Positions 29,501-42,800 of a stretch of DNA of 64,000 nt are shown in pieces. The position numbers were made by a program, and so were the translations under genes. Position 1 is the first letter of the stretch; the number at the start of each line of letters is the position of its first letter. Below the pieces are notes generated by a model that was not told where the DNA came from, did not search any database, and worked only from the letters and a program-made list of their open reading frames with translations. The stretch comes from Stictocephala bisonia (taxonomy: Eukaryota > Arthropoda > Insecta > Hemiptera > Membracidae): positions 62,001 through 126,000 of the forward strand of contig JAQJVL010000789.1 of the NCBI GenBank assembly GCA_035578905.1, given 5' to 3'.

Positions 29501-30735
29501 ATTAATCTGCAAAGCTAATTTTTTCCATTTACCTGATTCACAAATTGTTTTAAGTGTTTCATGTCAAAACATTTTCTTATGACCTCGATGTAAAATGAGA
29601 CTTTTCCAGCAGGTATTATGTTGTAAAATATCTTTAACACTAAAAAATAACAAAATCTCCAAATTATTGTAAATATTAGAACTGAAAAATAATTTAAAAT
29701 AAAATGACAAATTGATGATTGGAAGAATTCAAATATTTAGGCGTGATTATAACTAACCAAACCCATATGAACCAGGTAGTACACGTAAGAATTAATACAG
29801 TCAGTAGATGTTACTGGAATATGTTAAAATTGTTCAAGAACAAACTTGTTTACAATCACAAAAGTTACAAAATATGTAGCAGTTGTTCAAACTTTTCTTT
29901 TGTATGGGTCAGAAGCCTGAGCCATAACAAAATACAACTGGACAAAATTAGTAACTTTTGTTAATAAAATGTATAAAAAAAAATGTATAGGATGTATAGA
30001 CAAACTTGTAGAATAGGAGTATAGAGAATAAAAACAAACAGAGATTAGAGAATTGTACACAAAATCTTATATCGTAGCCATGATAAGGAGCAGGAGAAAA
30101 GATGGATTGGTCATGTCAAAAGGTTAAAAGAGGAGAACTGTTGAGTATGGACTAGAATCCGGAAGGAAAGTACCCTGTAGGAAGACCAAGGTTAAATGGA
30201 ATGATCAAGTGGGGGGTGATGTAAGAAGACTCAGTGCTGTTATAGTGACAACAATATTTGTTGTAAAAATAATTATATCTGAATTTAAATTTGTATAAAC
30301 GTTCAAAATCATATTCTTTTCAATTTTTATTCTGTTTAACACTTTTAAAAACTAATAACAATTGGTCTAAAAGAAGATGCCATCTACTATCACTTGATAT
30401 CATAATCTACAGTAACTGTAATATACATATTTTTTATTCATTGTAGGGATGAAAAGCATGGCTGCCGGGTGTCACTAGGTCGTTGTTTCTCGGATGAGCG
30501 CTGGTCCCGCAATCGCTGTGTCACTTCCCTTGACTGGTCACCCCAACACCCTGAGCTCCTGCTGGCCAGTTACCACACCAATGCAGAGTCTCCTCATGAT
30601 CCTGATGGAGTCTGTCTTGTCTGGAACACAAAATTCAAGAAGAATACACCAGAGTTTATCTTTCACTGTCAGTCTGCTGTCATGTCAGCAACTTTTGCAA
30701 GGTAAATTATATTTCAATTTTTATGCAATACATAT

Positions 30736-30815
<80 letters not shown>

Positions 30816-33800
30816 TAACTTAAACTCTTCAGCACATATTTCTAAGCTCTAAAAGTAGAATTTGCTTTGGGTATTTGCTCATTGAATGCTGCAAGATACA
30901 AGCGAACGTGAATGTAGTTTTTGTTTCTAATTAAGGCTGCTGACGTTTGTAGTGTCATAGCATAATAACAAATGATTGTTACTGCATATTGGCTTTAAAG
31001 AAGAAATGTTAATGCTGGGCATATACATTGGCATATATACCTCAGTTCATGAAGCACTAGAGATATTTCAACATACATAACTGACTGTCAGACAAACCTA
31101 AGTACAATTATACAGTTTAATTTTTATAATAGTAGACTTGGACTCTGGAAGCGGCTAGGGGATAGGAATATTTGGTGACTTGATGCAGGAATGACTCATC
31201 GGACTGCATCCATTAGTTTAGGTTATTAGTGCACGGCCGAATCTACGTAGTGTACGACCGAATCTATGCTTATAAAAGTTGTACAAACTGTTGTAGTTAA
31301 TATTTAATAGAACACAAAGTGAAATAGTGTGGATCTTTTTTTAAATTTAAACAATGATGGTGCATTATGTAGTAATTTAAAAATCATTGTTAATTATGTG
31401 GTCAATTTTTATCTAAAGAATACAATATTTGAGTTTTTTTTTTTAATTTAAAAATAAAGTTTTGTGAAGCATATTGATAGTCATGAACATTCAAAAATAT
31501 GAAAAGGATATAAGAAAATCAATTAAATTTTAAGTACATATAGGCAGAAGAAAATGTTACCAACAACGACCAGAGAACCATAGCACAATTATTCAAATTC
31601 ACTCTAGCTGAGCAAAACTGGAATGATGTATTACATGTAACAGATATTAATAGTGGCATACAACAACTTCCACAAAATCATAAGCACAACAATTAACAGC
31701 ACTTGTCCACTTAGAGTATGGAAAAAGAGAAGAAACACAAATAAACAATCATGGGATAAAGAGTGCACGAGACTTAAAAACAGATATCTCATAGCCCTTG
31801 AGAAATACCAATGCACAGGGCACGAAGCAGACAAAACAGAAACTGCAAACAGAAAAAGAGAGTATGACACTAAACTAAAAACTCTTAGGAAAGAAACAAC
31901 AGCCTCATACATTGAGAAAGCCGGAAACAAGTCTAAAGCACTCTGGCAAGTAATAAACAGAGAAAGGCATGCTAAACACGCCACACAAAACGAAATCCGC
32001 CTACAGTCCAATGGTGATATCATTAGTGACCAAACAGAAAAAGCCAACATTTTCAACAGGTTTTTTTCCACAGTAGCACTAAGGACACAAAAAAATAACC
32101 AAAACCCTCAAAATACGCAGCAAGACGCCGAACCAACAAAAACAGATTCAAGTTCAAGGCCATAACACCAAAAGATGTAGAAAAAGCAATAAATACACTG
32201 AAACCGAAAACATCAACCGGCACAGATGAAATATCGGCAAAACTAATTAAAAATTGCATACCAGAACTAACTACTCCACTAGCAGCAATCATACATTTAT
32301 CCTTCCAAAAAAGAACTTTCCCAGAAAAACTAAAAATAGCAAAAATGTACAAAAATACAAGAGGGGGTCCACCACAGACACCAACAGCTACCGGCCCATA
32401 TCCCTAATCTCGACCTTTTCCAAAATCAACACCACTGAATCACTGATCACTCTTTCTCAAAAACGACTAAACTTCCGCGGCTAAAATTTTGTAGGATGAT
32501 TGGTCCTATATGGTAGGTGTGCAATAAAAAGGCATTTTGGAAAATTCTTCATAGTTCCGAAATGGCAGCATTTTTTACCCCCAAAACTGCCCCAATGTAT
32601 TTCTTATGGGAATATCACAAAAAAGTAGTATTACTGACCTAACTTGAGAAAAATCTCGGGTAAAAGTTTCAAACCTTCACAGTTGTACACGCGTAAGATA
32701 CGTGCACATTATTTATGAATTTCACCCTAAAAACTAAAATTTGTTAACACATTCGATGCTGAAAAAATAAGTTAAAAACATGTCAGATACTAAAATAATA
32801 TTTTGTACTAAAACAATACCTTATATAGTCAGGAAACAGCGTTGATACACCAAATCCAGTTTATGGCCTCAATTCTGGTAGATCAGGGCTTCCGAAGTGA
32901 TCGTCCGCCAGTGACCGAGCCGCACATCGCAACGAAACCCATGCGCGCCGCGAGACGCCTGCCGTTAGAATCACAATTAGAACAGTGCAAATCCGACCGT
33001 TACAAGGCAAGTGGCTAGACCACACTGAATTCCACAAACCAGCATTGCTCCGTCAACCGCCGGCAACAGATCCACTGCGCGCGCAGGCACGCTAACACCC
33101 GCCAACTGGCTCAAAATGGCGCGATCTACGAACGAAGAAAAAGGAAACGTGACGCGAGAAACAGGCTATAATGCGGCGCAAATCCGACCCTTCTAAGCCA
33201 AAGGGCTAGGCGACACTGAAACCTACAAGCCAGTATTGATCCGTTCACCGCCGGCGACCGATCCGCTGCGCGCGCAAGCACTGCTATTACCCGCGTGCGT
33301 TGGACCCGCACACAATGTGTTAATACTGATGTTATCTACTCAAGTAGGGTATCAAATATACCATCAGATTTCAAAAAGGGCAATTAATAAGAGGCATATG
33401 CCCCCCAAATAAAAAAATATGCTCCAAACTCAAAATTGGGTAATGTTAAACTAATATACCCAAGTGGAGTATCAAATTAAATGCATTCTTCAATTAGTTA
33501 TTACTATACCATCACATTTTAGAAAAGACTATGTTTATAGGCTCCAATGCCCCTAAAACCAAAATCCATGGCCAAAATGGTTAATCCGTATCCCGATTTC
33601 CTTCACAAGGCAAACTGCCGAGACCCAAAAATGGGACTGTAGCAGAGTGCTTTGGTGAGGCCACAGGTCGAACTTTTCACCATGAAAAGCCGTAGGCCGA
33701 GTTCCACAAAGAGGCCTTTAATAGAGCACCCAGGTGAAGCCGTAGGCCGAGTTCTGCAAAGGGGCAAAAGGCAGTTTCCAGGCGAGACCGGAGGCCAAGC

Positions 33801-36800
33801 TTTCTTCACGAGCATAGCGAGCGATGAGTTTGGCATGCAAAGCGTGCTGGGGTTGCCTCTAGTTTATTTTATATTATTACATTTTAAATTAACAATTTCT
33901 GAATTTAACTGTGTGTTATAAACAGCAGGAAAATGGTGCAACATTACCTTTGTTGTGTTTTGTTTGTAAAGAGGTTTAATACAAGTTATTTGTCTGCAGG
34001 TTCAACCCCAACTTAATCTTGGGAGGAACTTTCTCAGGACAAATTGTCCTGTGGGACAACCGAGTACAGAAGCGGACTCCTATACAGCGGTCTCCTCTAT
34101 CAGCCACTGCACATACGGTAAAACATTATCCTTTTATGTGTGTGATTTTTCAATCGCAGTGCACTTAAAATCCTAAAGAAAATAGTACTATTTTCCTTTT
34201 TTTGTTATTGGTTTATGTTGTTTTGGAGACTCAAAGTGATGTCCAGGGGTCACTAACCACGTGACTAATGCACTTCGCAATGTATTGGTAGTCAAACTAT
34301 TCTTCTTCCTCTTTTTTCCAAGTTTTTTCTATCAAATCTTTTCAGGGGAGGCTGCAGTTATTTGCTATCTAGAACCTATTCTCCATAAAGTCTTTGCTGA
34401 AATGTTAATTTATAAATTATGTATTTTTTTTTTAGCTAAAATAATGTTCATTGTAGCATACATTTTTCCATTTTGTAATTATTGACATTTCAAAATAATT
34501 ATTAACGTTGATGTGTTTGTGCCCAAAGTACATGTATCTGAAAAAAGTACATGTACCAATAGAAACCTGGTAGCCTCATAGGCAATCCTAATTCTTGTTT
34601 TTAGAAATAATGTTAACTTTAATTTAGTTTGTTCTATTTGTTATTATATTCGAGCAAGTATGTATTATTATAAAACCTGACAAATTATTTGTCAGGAACA
34701 ATCATTAATCATATTTTGTTGATATTACTTAATGTGACTTAACAGTAACAAAATGTAAATTTCCATTAAAGATTATATTCATTCTGTAAAGAACAATTTT
34801 GTTGCAGCACCCTGTGTACTGCCTTAGTGTGGTGGGTACACAGAATGCCCATAACCTGATTTCTGTATCGACGGATGGCCGACTCTGCTCTTGGTCGCTG
34901 GACATGCTCTCTCAGCCTCAGGAGGTTCTGGAGCTGCAGCATCGTCAGAGCAAAGCCATCGCTGCATTGTGCATGGATTTCCCTCATAACGATGTCAACA
35001 ATTTTGTGGTTGGCAGCGAGGACGGCTCTGTTTATTCAGGTGCATAATCTAGTTTAAGAGAGAGAGACAGAACCCCTACTATGTACTTCAACCTCATTTT
35101 TATTTTGTTCCCTTTTATGTGCTAGAATGGGGCACCGTTTACAAGAAGTTTAACCAGTTTCAGAATCTTCCTTCCCTAACTAGTTTCCATAACCTACTCT
35201 GGAAATTTTACTCTAAAGATTCTCCTTATCCTGAGTTCCAGGGCTTCAAGCTAGCCTCGATCTGTGCTAGTGCTTGATCTAGTTAGTTCAGGGTTAGGTC
35301 CCCTCACCAATGTTTTGGTAAACAATTGCCATTGAAACTTTCGCCATTTTTCCTGGTGTCGATCTTGTTATGTTGAGTATATCGCTCTTTTTAATATTAA
35401 ATGTAATACCACAGGCAGGATTGGCCATGGTTGATTTGAAGAAGGCCTTCGACAGTGTTCCTCATAAGATTCTCTTGGAAAAACTGAGCTACTATGGAGT
35501 TCATAATAAAGCTCTTAAATTTTTTGAAACTTTCATTTGTGGAAGGCAGCAAATTGTAGTATTAGATAATCAAACGTCAAATGCCAGGGAAGTATACACT
35601 GGAATCCCTCAAGGGTCAGTTTTGGGACCCTTTCATTTCGTCATATTCATAAATGATCTGCCCAAAAATATGATCTGTAAAACTATTCTGTATGCAGATG
35701 ACACCTCTTTTATAATTTCAGGTAAAAATTTTGAAACAGTTGCAGTAGGTATTGAGAGGGCAATTAGGGATTCTGCATTATGGTTTGAGGCCAATTGTTT
35801 GGAAGTTAATGAAGATAAAACTGAAATCATAAATTTCACCTTAAGTAGGACCTCATGAGATCATCAGAATCCAATTCGACTATTAGGTATTTACCTAGAA
35901 TCGACATTATCATGGGAATTCCATACTGGATCCGTAGTCTCTAAATTATCCCGTACTTGCTATTTGCTTCGAAAATTGAAGGGCTCTGTTTCTCAAAAAA
36001 TGTTAGTTATGGCCTACTTCAGCTTCTTCCATTGTCACCTGCTGTATAGAAATATGTTTTGGGGAAATAGTACTGGTGCGGCCCAGGTTCTCCTATGGCA
36101 AAAGCATTGCGTATTATGGCAGGTGTTTCAAAAAGAGAGAGCTGTAAGCCCTTATTCAGACATTTTTCTATTTTGACAGTTAAAAGCATTTTTATCTTTC
36201 AAAACATTTTATATGTTAGAGAAAATCTAAATGAATTCTCCTCCAGAAGCGCCATTCATGATTATGCAACCAGACAGTCGCAAGACCTTGTCGTTACTAG
36301 ACCTAGATTACAAAGGTTTGCTAACCGTCATAAATACCTGCAGATCAAAATGTTTAACAAATTGCCTGAGCATTTTCGTAATTTAGATATTAATATTTTT
36401 AAACGACAACTAAATAGTATTTTGGTTGACAACGCTTTTTATTCATTGGATGAATTTTTTAAATTTAGATTTATTTAGATATAGTAATGTAGTAGAATTA
36501 TCATGTTGCATTTTACAGGAATATGTCTCTTGATTCATTTATACTGTAAAGAAATATAGTATAGAATATTGACGATGTCTATTATACATTGTAATATGTT
36601 TTGAATGACAAATAAACGTATTTCTATTTCTAGGTTTTAGCCCTATGAATGGAGTCTTAACTACTTTATGGTATTTAATCACAACAAATTTTAAATGATT
36701 GTTTAGCTTTGATTAGTTACATTAAGTTAATATCTGTCGGAAAAAGTCAAAAGCTTAATGTGACTGAACTGTGAGGTTCACAGTGATATAACATCTTAGT

Positions 36801-39800
36801 CAACATATTTAATGAAAACTAGTTTAAGATGAGTTACAAGTTATCTAACAAAAACATCTTAATTTTCCATGGCAAGAATCATGCTTAAAATGTAATTACA
36901 GTACAAGTAAACGTCACACAACAAAAAATTCTAATATTTAAAAAAACTGTAAAAAGTCTGATAAATGTGAACAGAAAACCTGTTTCCTGATCCATCTTCT
37001 GGCACTTGTAACTCAAAGGCCTCCACCTCAGTGGCCTTTCAAGTTTCAATTATAATATAATGGGGTTACTTTATTCATTTGACACCATCAGCTGTTAGAT
37101 AAAAACACCAAATTAACACTTTTAAAATAGGCTGATACTTATTGAATTTTAACTTTTAAAGTAAACTAAAACATTAAAGCCGGGTTGACACGGCAGAAGT
37201 TGACTGGGACCAGGTGAACTAGGACGTTACTTGGAAGCTACTATAACTGTGTCAACAGCTGATCCAAGTCTACTTGTACGAGTTGACTTGGTCCAAGCCG
37301 ACTAAGACAATGCTCTATTCACTAGGATACTAGTCAACTTGTTGTTTACATTTTGTATTTTAAAATGGCGGCGAATGTGAATGAGGTTAAAAACAACGAT
37401 CTAAGTAGAATGAGAGGCAGAAAATTAGATTTTTAGAGTTATACGAGGCTGAGCAAGTGTTGTGGGACGTTATAAGTTGCCTGGTCTTCAAATTCTACTT
37501 CTCTAAGGAAATTCTCAGGATTTAATTAACGTCTCAAATCCAGTCTCTTATCCAAATTTTTCTTTTACGACCTTTAGCACAATTTTTGCACTCATTTAAC
37601 TCAATTATAAGCATTTCTGCTATAGCATCAATCCAGTTCAACACTAAGTCCGCCATTTTTAATAGCATCTACTAGTATACACGTTGGCTTCAATGTCAAC
37701 TCTGTATACTATTTTAACTTAGACCAATTCTACCTTGTACAAGTCAACTTGGTTCCAGTCAACCCGGTTTTATTATTTATATGTTAATCCAGTAGCAAGG
37801 CATAAACACATGGTGTTATATAAAAATTAGGTGTATATTTTTTTTATATTGCTGCTTAGGTGGGGGAAGGAGAAACTAAGATTTATCTTCTATTAAGATT
37901 AGGTGGGTCTCTAATAGGTGGGTCTCTAGATTTAGTAATCCACACCGATGGGCGATTTCCATTCTTCTGAGTGGAGAGCTCTATTGCAGCTTGCTGGGAG
38001 TGATATGACTACTTTGACAGTAAAACACATACCAAAATCCGTATTGTGGATCATACCACAGTATGAAACCGGTTTTTTAACTTGCCAGTAGAACAAGCAT
38101 GACAATTAGCAATCATGCTTTGCAATTACAAAATATCTTTAATTTAAATTTTGTCATTTAACTAGAAATAGAAAAGATTTTGTTTCGGAACTTTTTTTGT
38201 GTCAACTATGATTTTTACAGTTTAAAAATGTCATACAGCTCAGTAGTATGATAATGAAAAGTAACTGACATGATTTGAAATAGCGAAATACTGTCTTTAA
38301 TTTAAATTTGTTATATTTATTAATAGATATGTTTTAGAATTATTTGTTATGTTTTAAGTGGTTTTTTTAATTTTTTACAGTTTAAAAATTAACTGCTCAG
38401 TATTTCTAAAATAAAACAGGGTGTCCAGCAACAGGGAAAATAGGGAAAACCTGGAAAAGTCAGGGAATTTTAAATGACCTGGAAAAGTCAGGGAAAATCA
38501 AGGAATTCGAAACAAAAACCTGGAAAATCCTAACAAGAACATCAGTGTGTTGTGATTTGTAATAATCACTATATACTTGGGTGCGCTACAAAAAATCCTT
38601 TCCTTTGTTCAGTACTAAATGTTAATTTTACATGCCATTCAATATTCTAAATTATGAAAAAGCTAGTTAATTGCTTGGTTATGCTTGTTCAACCTCATGC
38701 AACTAGTTTTACATCACTAAAAGTTTAAAACTTACTGAAATAATTGTCTAATTAGTACTTGTTAAATAAGCCATAGACCTAAAATTTATGCTGATTTTGG
38801 GGAAATTATAATATACTGCCGTTTTGCAAGGCATTAAAAATTGTCATAATTTAGCAATAGAATTAAAGGTGTGTTTTTTTTACTTAAGGCTAATTAAAAA
38901 TATTTTTTTAATTCTACCTCTACTTCTATAAAGTAGTTCAAAAAGAATAATTATTGTAGGTAATAGTTTTGAATTAAATTATTACGGTTATCAATAAAAA
39001 TATATTTGTGAAATATTGATATTTTGTAATTAATAATTGTAATTGACTGTAAATAACATAACGTATGTACATGGTGGTACATAATATTACTAAATTAAGT
39101 TAAATAGACAGATGTAACTATGTCGATTTGGGGTCAGGGAAATTTTGTATGAAATCTGGGATCGGTCAGGGAAAAGTCAGGGAATGTGTTTAAGGAGGTT
39201 TACTGGACACCCTGTAAAAATTAACTGTTGGGGTTTGAAAAAATAAAGTATTGTCTTCAATTTTAAAAAGTTATAATTAATAATAGTACAAAAATTACTT
39301 ATGAAATTTTGTTTTATTTGTCAGCTTGTCGTCATGGCAGCAAAGCTGGAGTAACGGAAACATACGAAGGTCATCAGGCTCCTGTGACAGGCATCGATAC
39401 TCACAAAGTACAAGAGGGCATTGACCTTTCTCACCTCTTTCTTACCTCTTCCTTTGATTGGACGATCAAACTTTGGAATCTCAAGGTAAGTTTGAGTTAA
39501 GTATAATTTAAAATGTTTAGAGATTCAAAATATCATTACTTATTTAGACATGGAGACCATCGACTGGACGATCAAACTCTGGAATCTCAAGGTAAGTTTG
39601 AGTTAAGTATAATTTAAAATGTTTAGAGATTCAAAACATCATTACTTATTTAGACATGGAGACCATCGACTGGACGATCAAACTCTGGAATCTCAAGGTA
39701 AGTTTGAGTTAAGTATAATTTAAACTGCTTAGAGATTCAAAACATCATTACTCATTTAGACATGGAGACCATGCTGACTTGAAAACTACTTATTTTTTTC

Positions 39801-42800
39801 TGCATCTGCACCTAAATAGTGAGCAAATGCAATATTTTTTTCTCAGAAAATATAACTGATATAATGAATTCATTGTCAGATGTTCTTAAGTATAACAAAT
39901 TACATACTAATATATTCAATGTCTACAGAATTCGTTGAATGTTTACATTATGTGCAATATTTCCAAACATTTCACCTTGCTATGATGGCACTTAAAAATG
40001 GTCTCAGTTTGCAGTTTCTCGAATGCAGTGGTTCTCAACCTGGAGGACACTTCCCTCTGGGGAGGCGTAGGAGAATTTCAGGGAGGAGTGAGCAAATTAA
40101 AAATATTGTAATATTTATTCAATTATTTTATCTCATATATATATATTTTTAACCCTTCATATGTGGTAAGCGAAATATATCGCTAATTACTTATAGCTCC
40201 AACTGCGGTAAGCGGCATATATATCTATAATCATTGTTTAGGAGCTAAATCATTGTTCGTACTGATGCGGCTAGAGTTTGTGAGATGGTTTGTTCTGTGC
40301 GTCTGAACAATGGAGACAGCAATGGGGCGCATAGCAGCTGACAGATGACTCATCAGTTGTTTTGACAAACCAAATTACCTGTTGCCCGCGAAATGCTTGA
40401 TGCAGCACTGCGCTCTAAGCGGATATTTTCGTGCTGAGTAAACAACATGTGATTCAGTTGTTTGTGGAGGTTATAACACTGTAGAGGTGTTTGTTTATTA
40501 TTGTGATAAGTTCTTTGTTTAGTAATTGTGTATTTGTAAATATTAGTAATAGTTTTGTATCATAATTATTTTCGTTTATTCATTATTGTTTTTGTAGTAC
40601 TTCATTGTTATAATGTTTTACTATGGCAAATCAAGACGATTCAGACTTTGAAGGTTTTATATTTGGTGCCATGAATGCCACATTTTCAAGTGGCCATTGC
40701 AGATGATGACATTTCCTCAGGCTTTGAAAACAATATTTTACACAATATTATCGATGAAAACCGCAGTGATGATGAACATAGTTTACAAGGAGCACAGCTA
40801 ATTATTCAAGGTGCGCCTAACCTTGACCAATGGAACACTGTGTCAAATATTGATTTTGGTGCATCAAAGTCACTTCCAATATATAATGTTAGCCATGGAC
40901 TAAATTTACCATCATATTTTGATGTAAACACCATGCCTATTGAATATTTTAAATTATTTTTCAATAGTGACATGTTAAATCTTATTTGCACAGAAACACA
41001 CAATTTTGCAAATAAGAGAAAAGGAAGTGTGCTTTCACCAAATTCTCGATTAAATAAGTGGCATGACCTCTTTGAAATTGAATTGAAAGCCTTTATAGGA
41101 ACAATCAAATATGGAAACGATGCCACTTCCCAGAATAGAGCCATATTTTTCATCAATGTGGGAAAGTTGCCTTTCATTTTACAGGGATGTATTATCTAAA
41201 GATAGATTCCTAAATATATTTTGGAATCTACACTTCAACCATGAACGTGGCCAAGGAGATGCAAAGGGGAAAGATTTTCTTATAAAGCCAATTATTGGCC
41301 GTATAAAACCACTCACTAAATTATTTTATACTGCATGCAACAAAGTGGCAGTTGACGAAATCACAATTTCATTTAAGGGTAAAGTAAGTTTTCGTATTTA
41401 TAACCATCAAAAACCAAGAAAGTTCAGGTTAAAAATGTTTGTCCTGTCAGGTTGTTGTAATGTATACATATACGATTTTTCACCATATTTTGGAAAACAA
41501 GAACTTATGCCAGGCTCTCAGCTGCTAAAGACAACCAAAATTGTCAAAATATACTCTGTCAATCGGTCATTATGAAAGATCCCTCATCACCAACGACTGG
41601 ACTACATGTATATACCGATAGGTTTTATACGAGCCCAGAATTGGCGAATGAACTATTAGGACAGAATACCTTTTTGACTGACACAGTGATGCCAACTAGA
41701 AAGGGAATGCCACCCAACCTTAAAGCAATTACAAAGAAAATGAAAAAAAGGTAACATAATATCTTTTAGAAAAGGAAATACAGTAATTATGTCTTGGAAG
41801 GATAAAAGAGTAGTAAATATGCTTAGCACATATGGAAAAGGGAGTTAGTAATAAGTACCAAACAAGGGGAGGGATAAGTGAAGTACCAAACAAATGGCCA
41901 AATCAAACAATCAAAACCAAACATAATTTTGGACTACATTAAAAATATAGGTGCCGTATATAGGAGTGACCACTTCATCTCATCTTAGGAATTCATGCGT
42001 ACCAAAAAATGGTATAAAAATTTTTTTTTGGATCCTGGAAGTGTGTTTGATAAATTCCTATTTGTTATACAAACAAGTACAGATCAAGCATATGAAAAAA
42101 ACCCCTTAGTCACTTGGCTTTCAGAAAAAGTTTGGTAAGATCACTAGTCGCTGAAAACATGATGAGTCCGCCAAAAACAAGACGACGTAGATGACCATCC
42201 CTAGGACCCATGGAAAAGAGGCTAAGTGGTAGGCATTTTATGAAGAAGAGGGAAAAAGGATCAGCCAGATGTGTGGTGTGTTTTAAGAGGGGATGTAGGA
42301 AAGAAACAGTTTACCTCTGTAAAACATGTGAAGTGCAGCCTGCCCTCCACCCGGATAATTGTTTCGAACAGTACCATACCCAAGCAAACTTTTAGTTTTT
42401 ATTTTTGTATTGATTAAACATTTCATAAATAATTATGATTTAATTTATTTATTTTGTATTTTACAGTTCTTTTTGTTTGACTAAACAAAAATGTAATTTA
42501 GGCCAAAATTGTCAAAATCTTTTTTTCATATATGTTACAAATCCAATGTGTAAATACATTTATTTTTATAGGTGAGTTTTTTGGATGTCCTTATTTATAG
42601 AACACATACAAAAAATAAACTATGAAGAATTTAAAGAAATGTTTATTTATATAAGCATTAGAGTGGATTTTATTCATTTTAATCTCGCATACGAAAGGTT
42701 AAACATATTTTTCCTCAAAACAAAAGGACAAACAACCCTCTCATTAATGTGACAAACTGCCTCATATTGATAATCTAAAATAAACTTGTATTTTTATGAT

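Larger units (their letters stand above)
30702..33999. other. Intron between coding exons 10 and 11
   Basis: Holds the TA microsatellite (30740-30812), a LINE fragment (31540-32480), a TTAA-flanked GC-rich element (32748-33319) and a GC-rich minisatellite-like block (33630-33840). Between 30813 and 31540 nothing recognisable was seen. Confidence 0.55.
35040..39324. other. Intron between coding exons 12 and 13
   Basis: Contains a LINE 3' half (35400-36633), a MADF-bearing TIR element (37179-37767) and a second TIR element (38417-39214). The 35060-35390 stretch is less AT-rich and may belong to an unidentified repeat; 36640-37170 and 37770-38410 show nothing. Confidence 0.55.

Noticed and set aside
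31631..32352. Minus-strand ORFs of 146 and 99 codons
   Set aside because: They are antisense shadows of the LINE fragment on the + strand, which has clear family motifs.
33126..33311. Minus-strand 61-codon ORF in the CpG-rich element
   Set aside because: Open only because of high GC; nothing recognisable and the element has no other coding traces.
34766..34987. Minus-strand ORF overlapping exon 12
   Set aside because: Antisense shadow of a conserved coding exon.
39486..39780. CRISPR-like or satellite array at the triplicated unit
   Set aside because: Units are contiguous without variable spacers and contain host exon sequence; it is a local tandem duplication.
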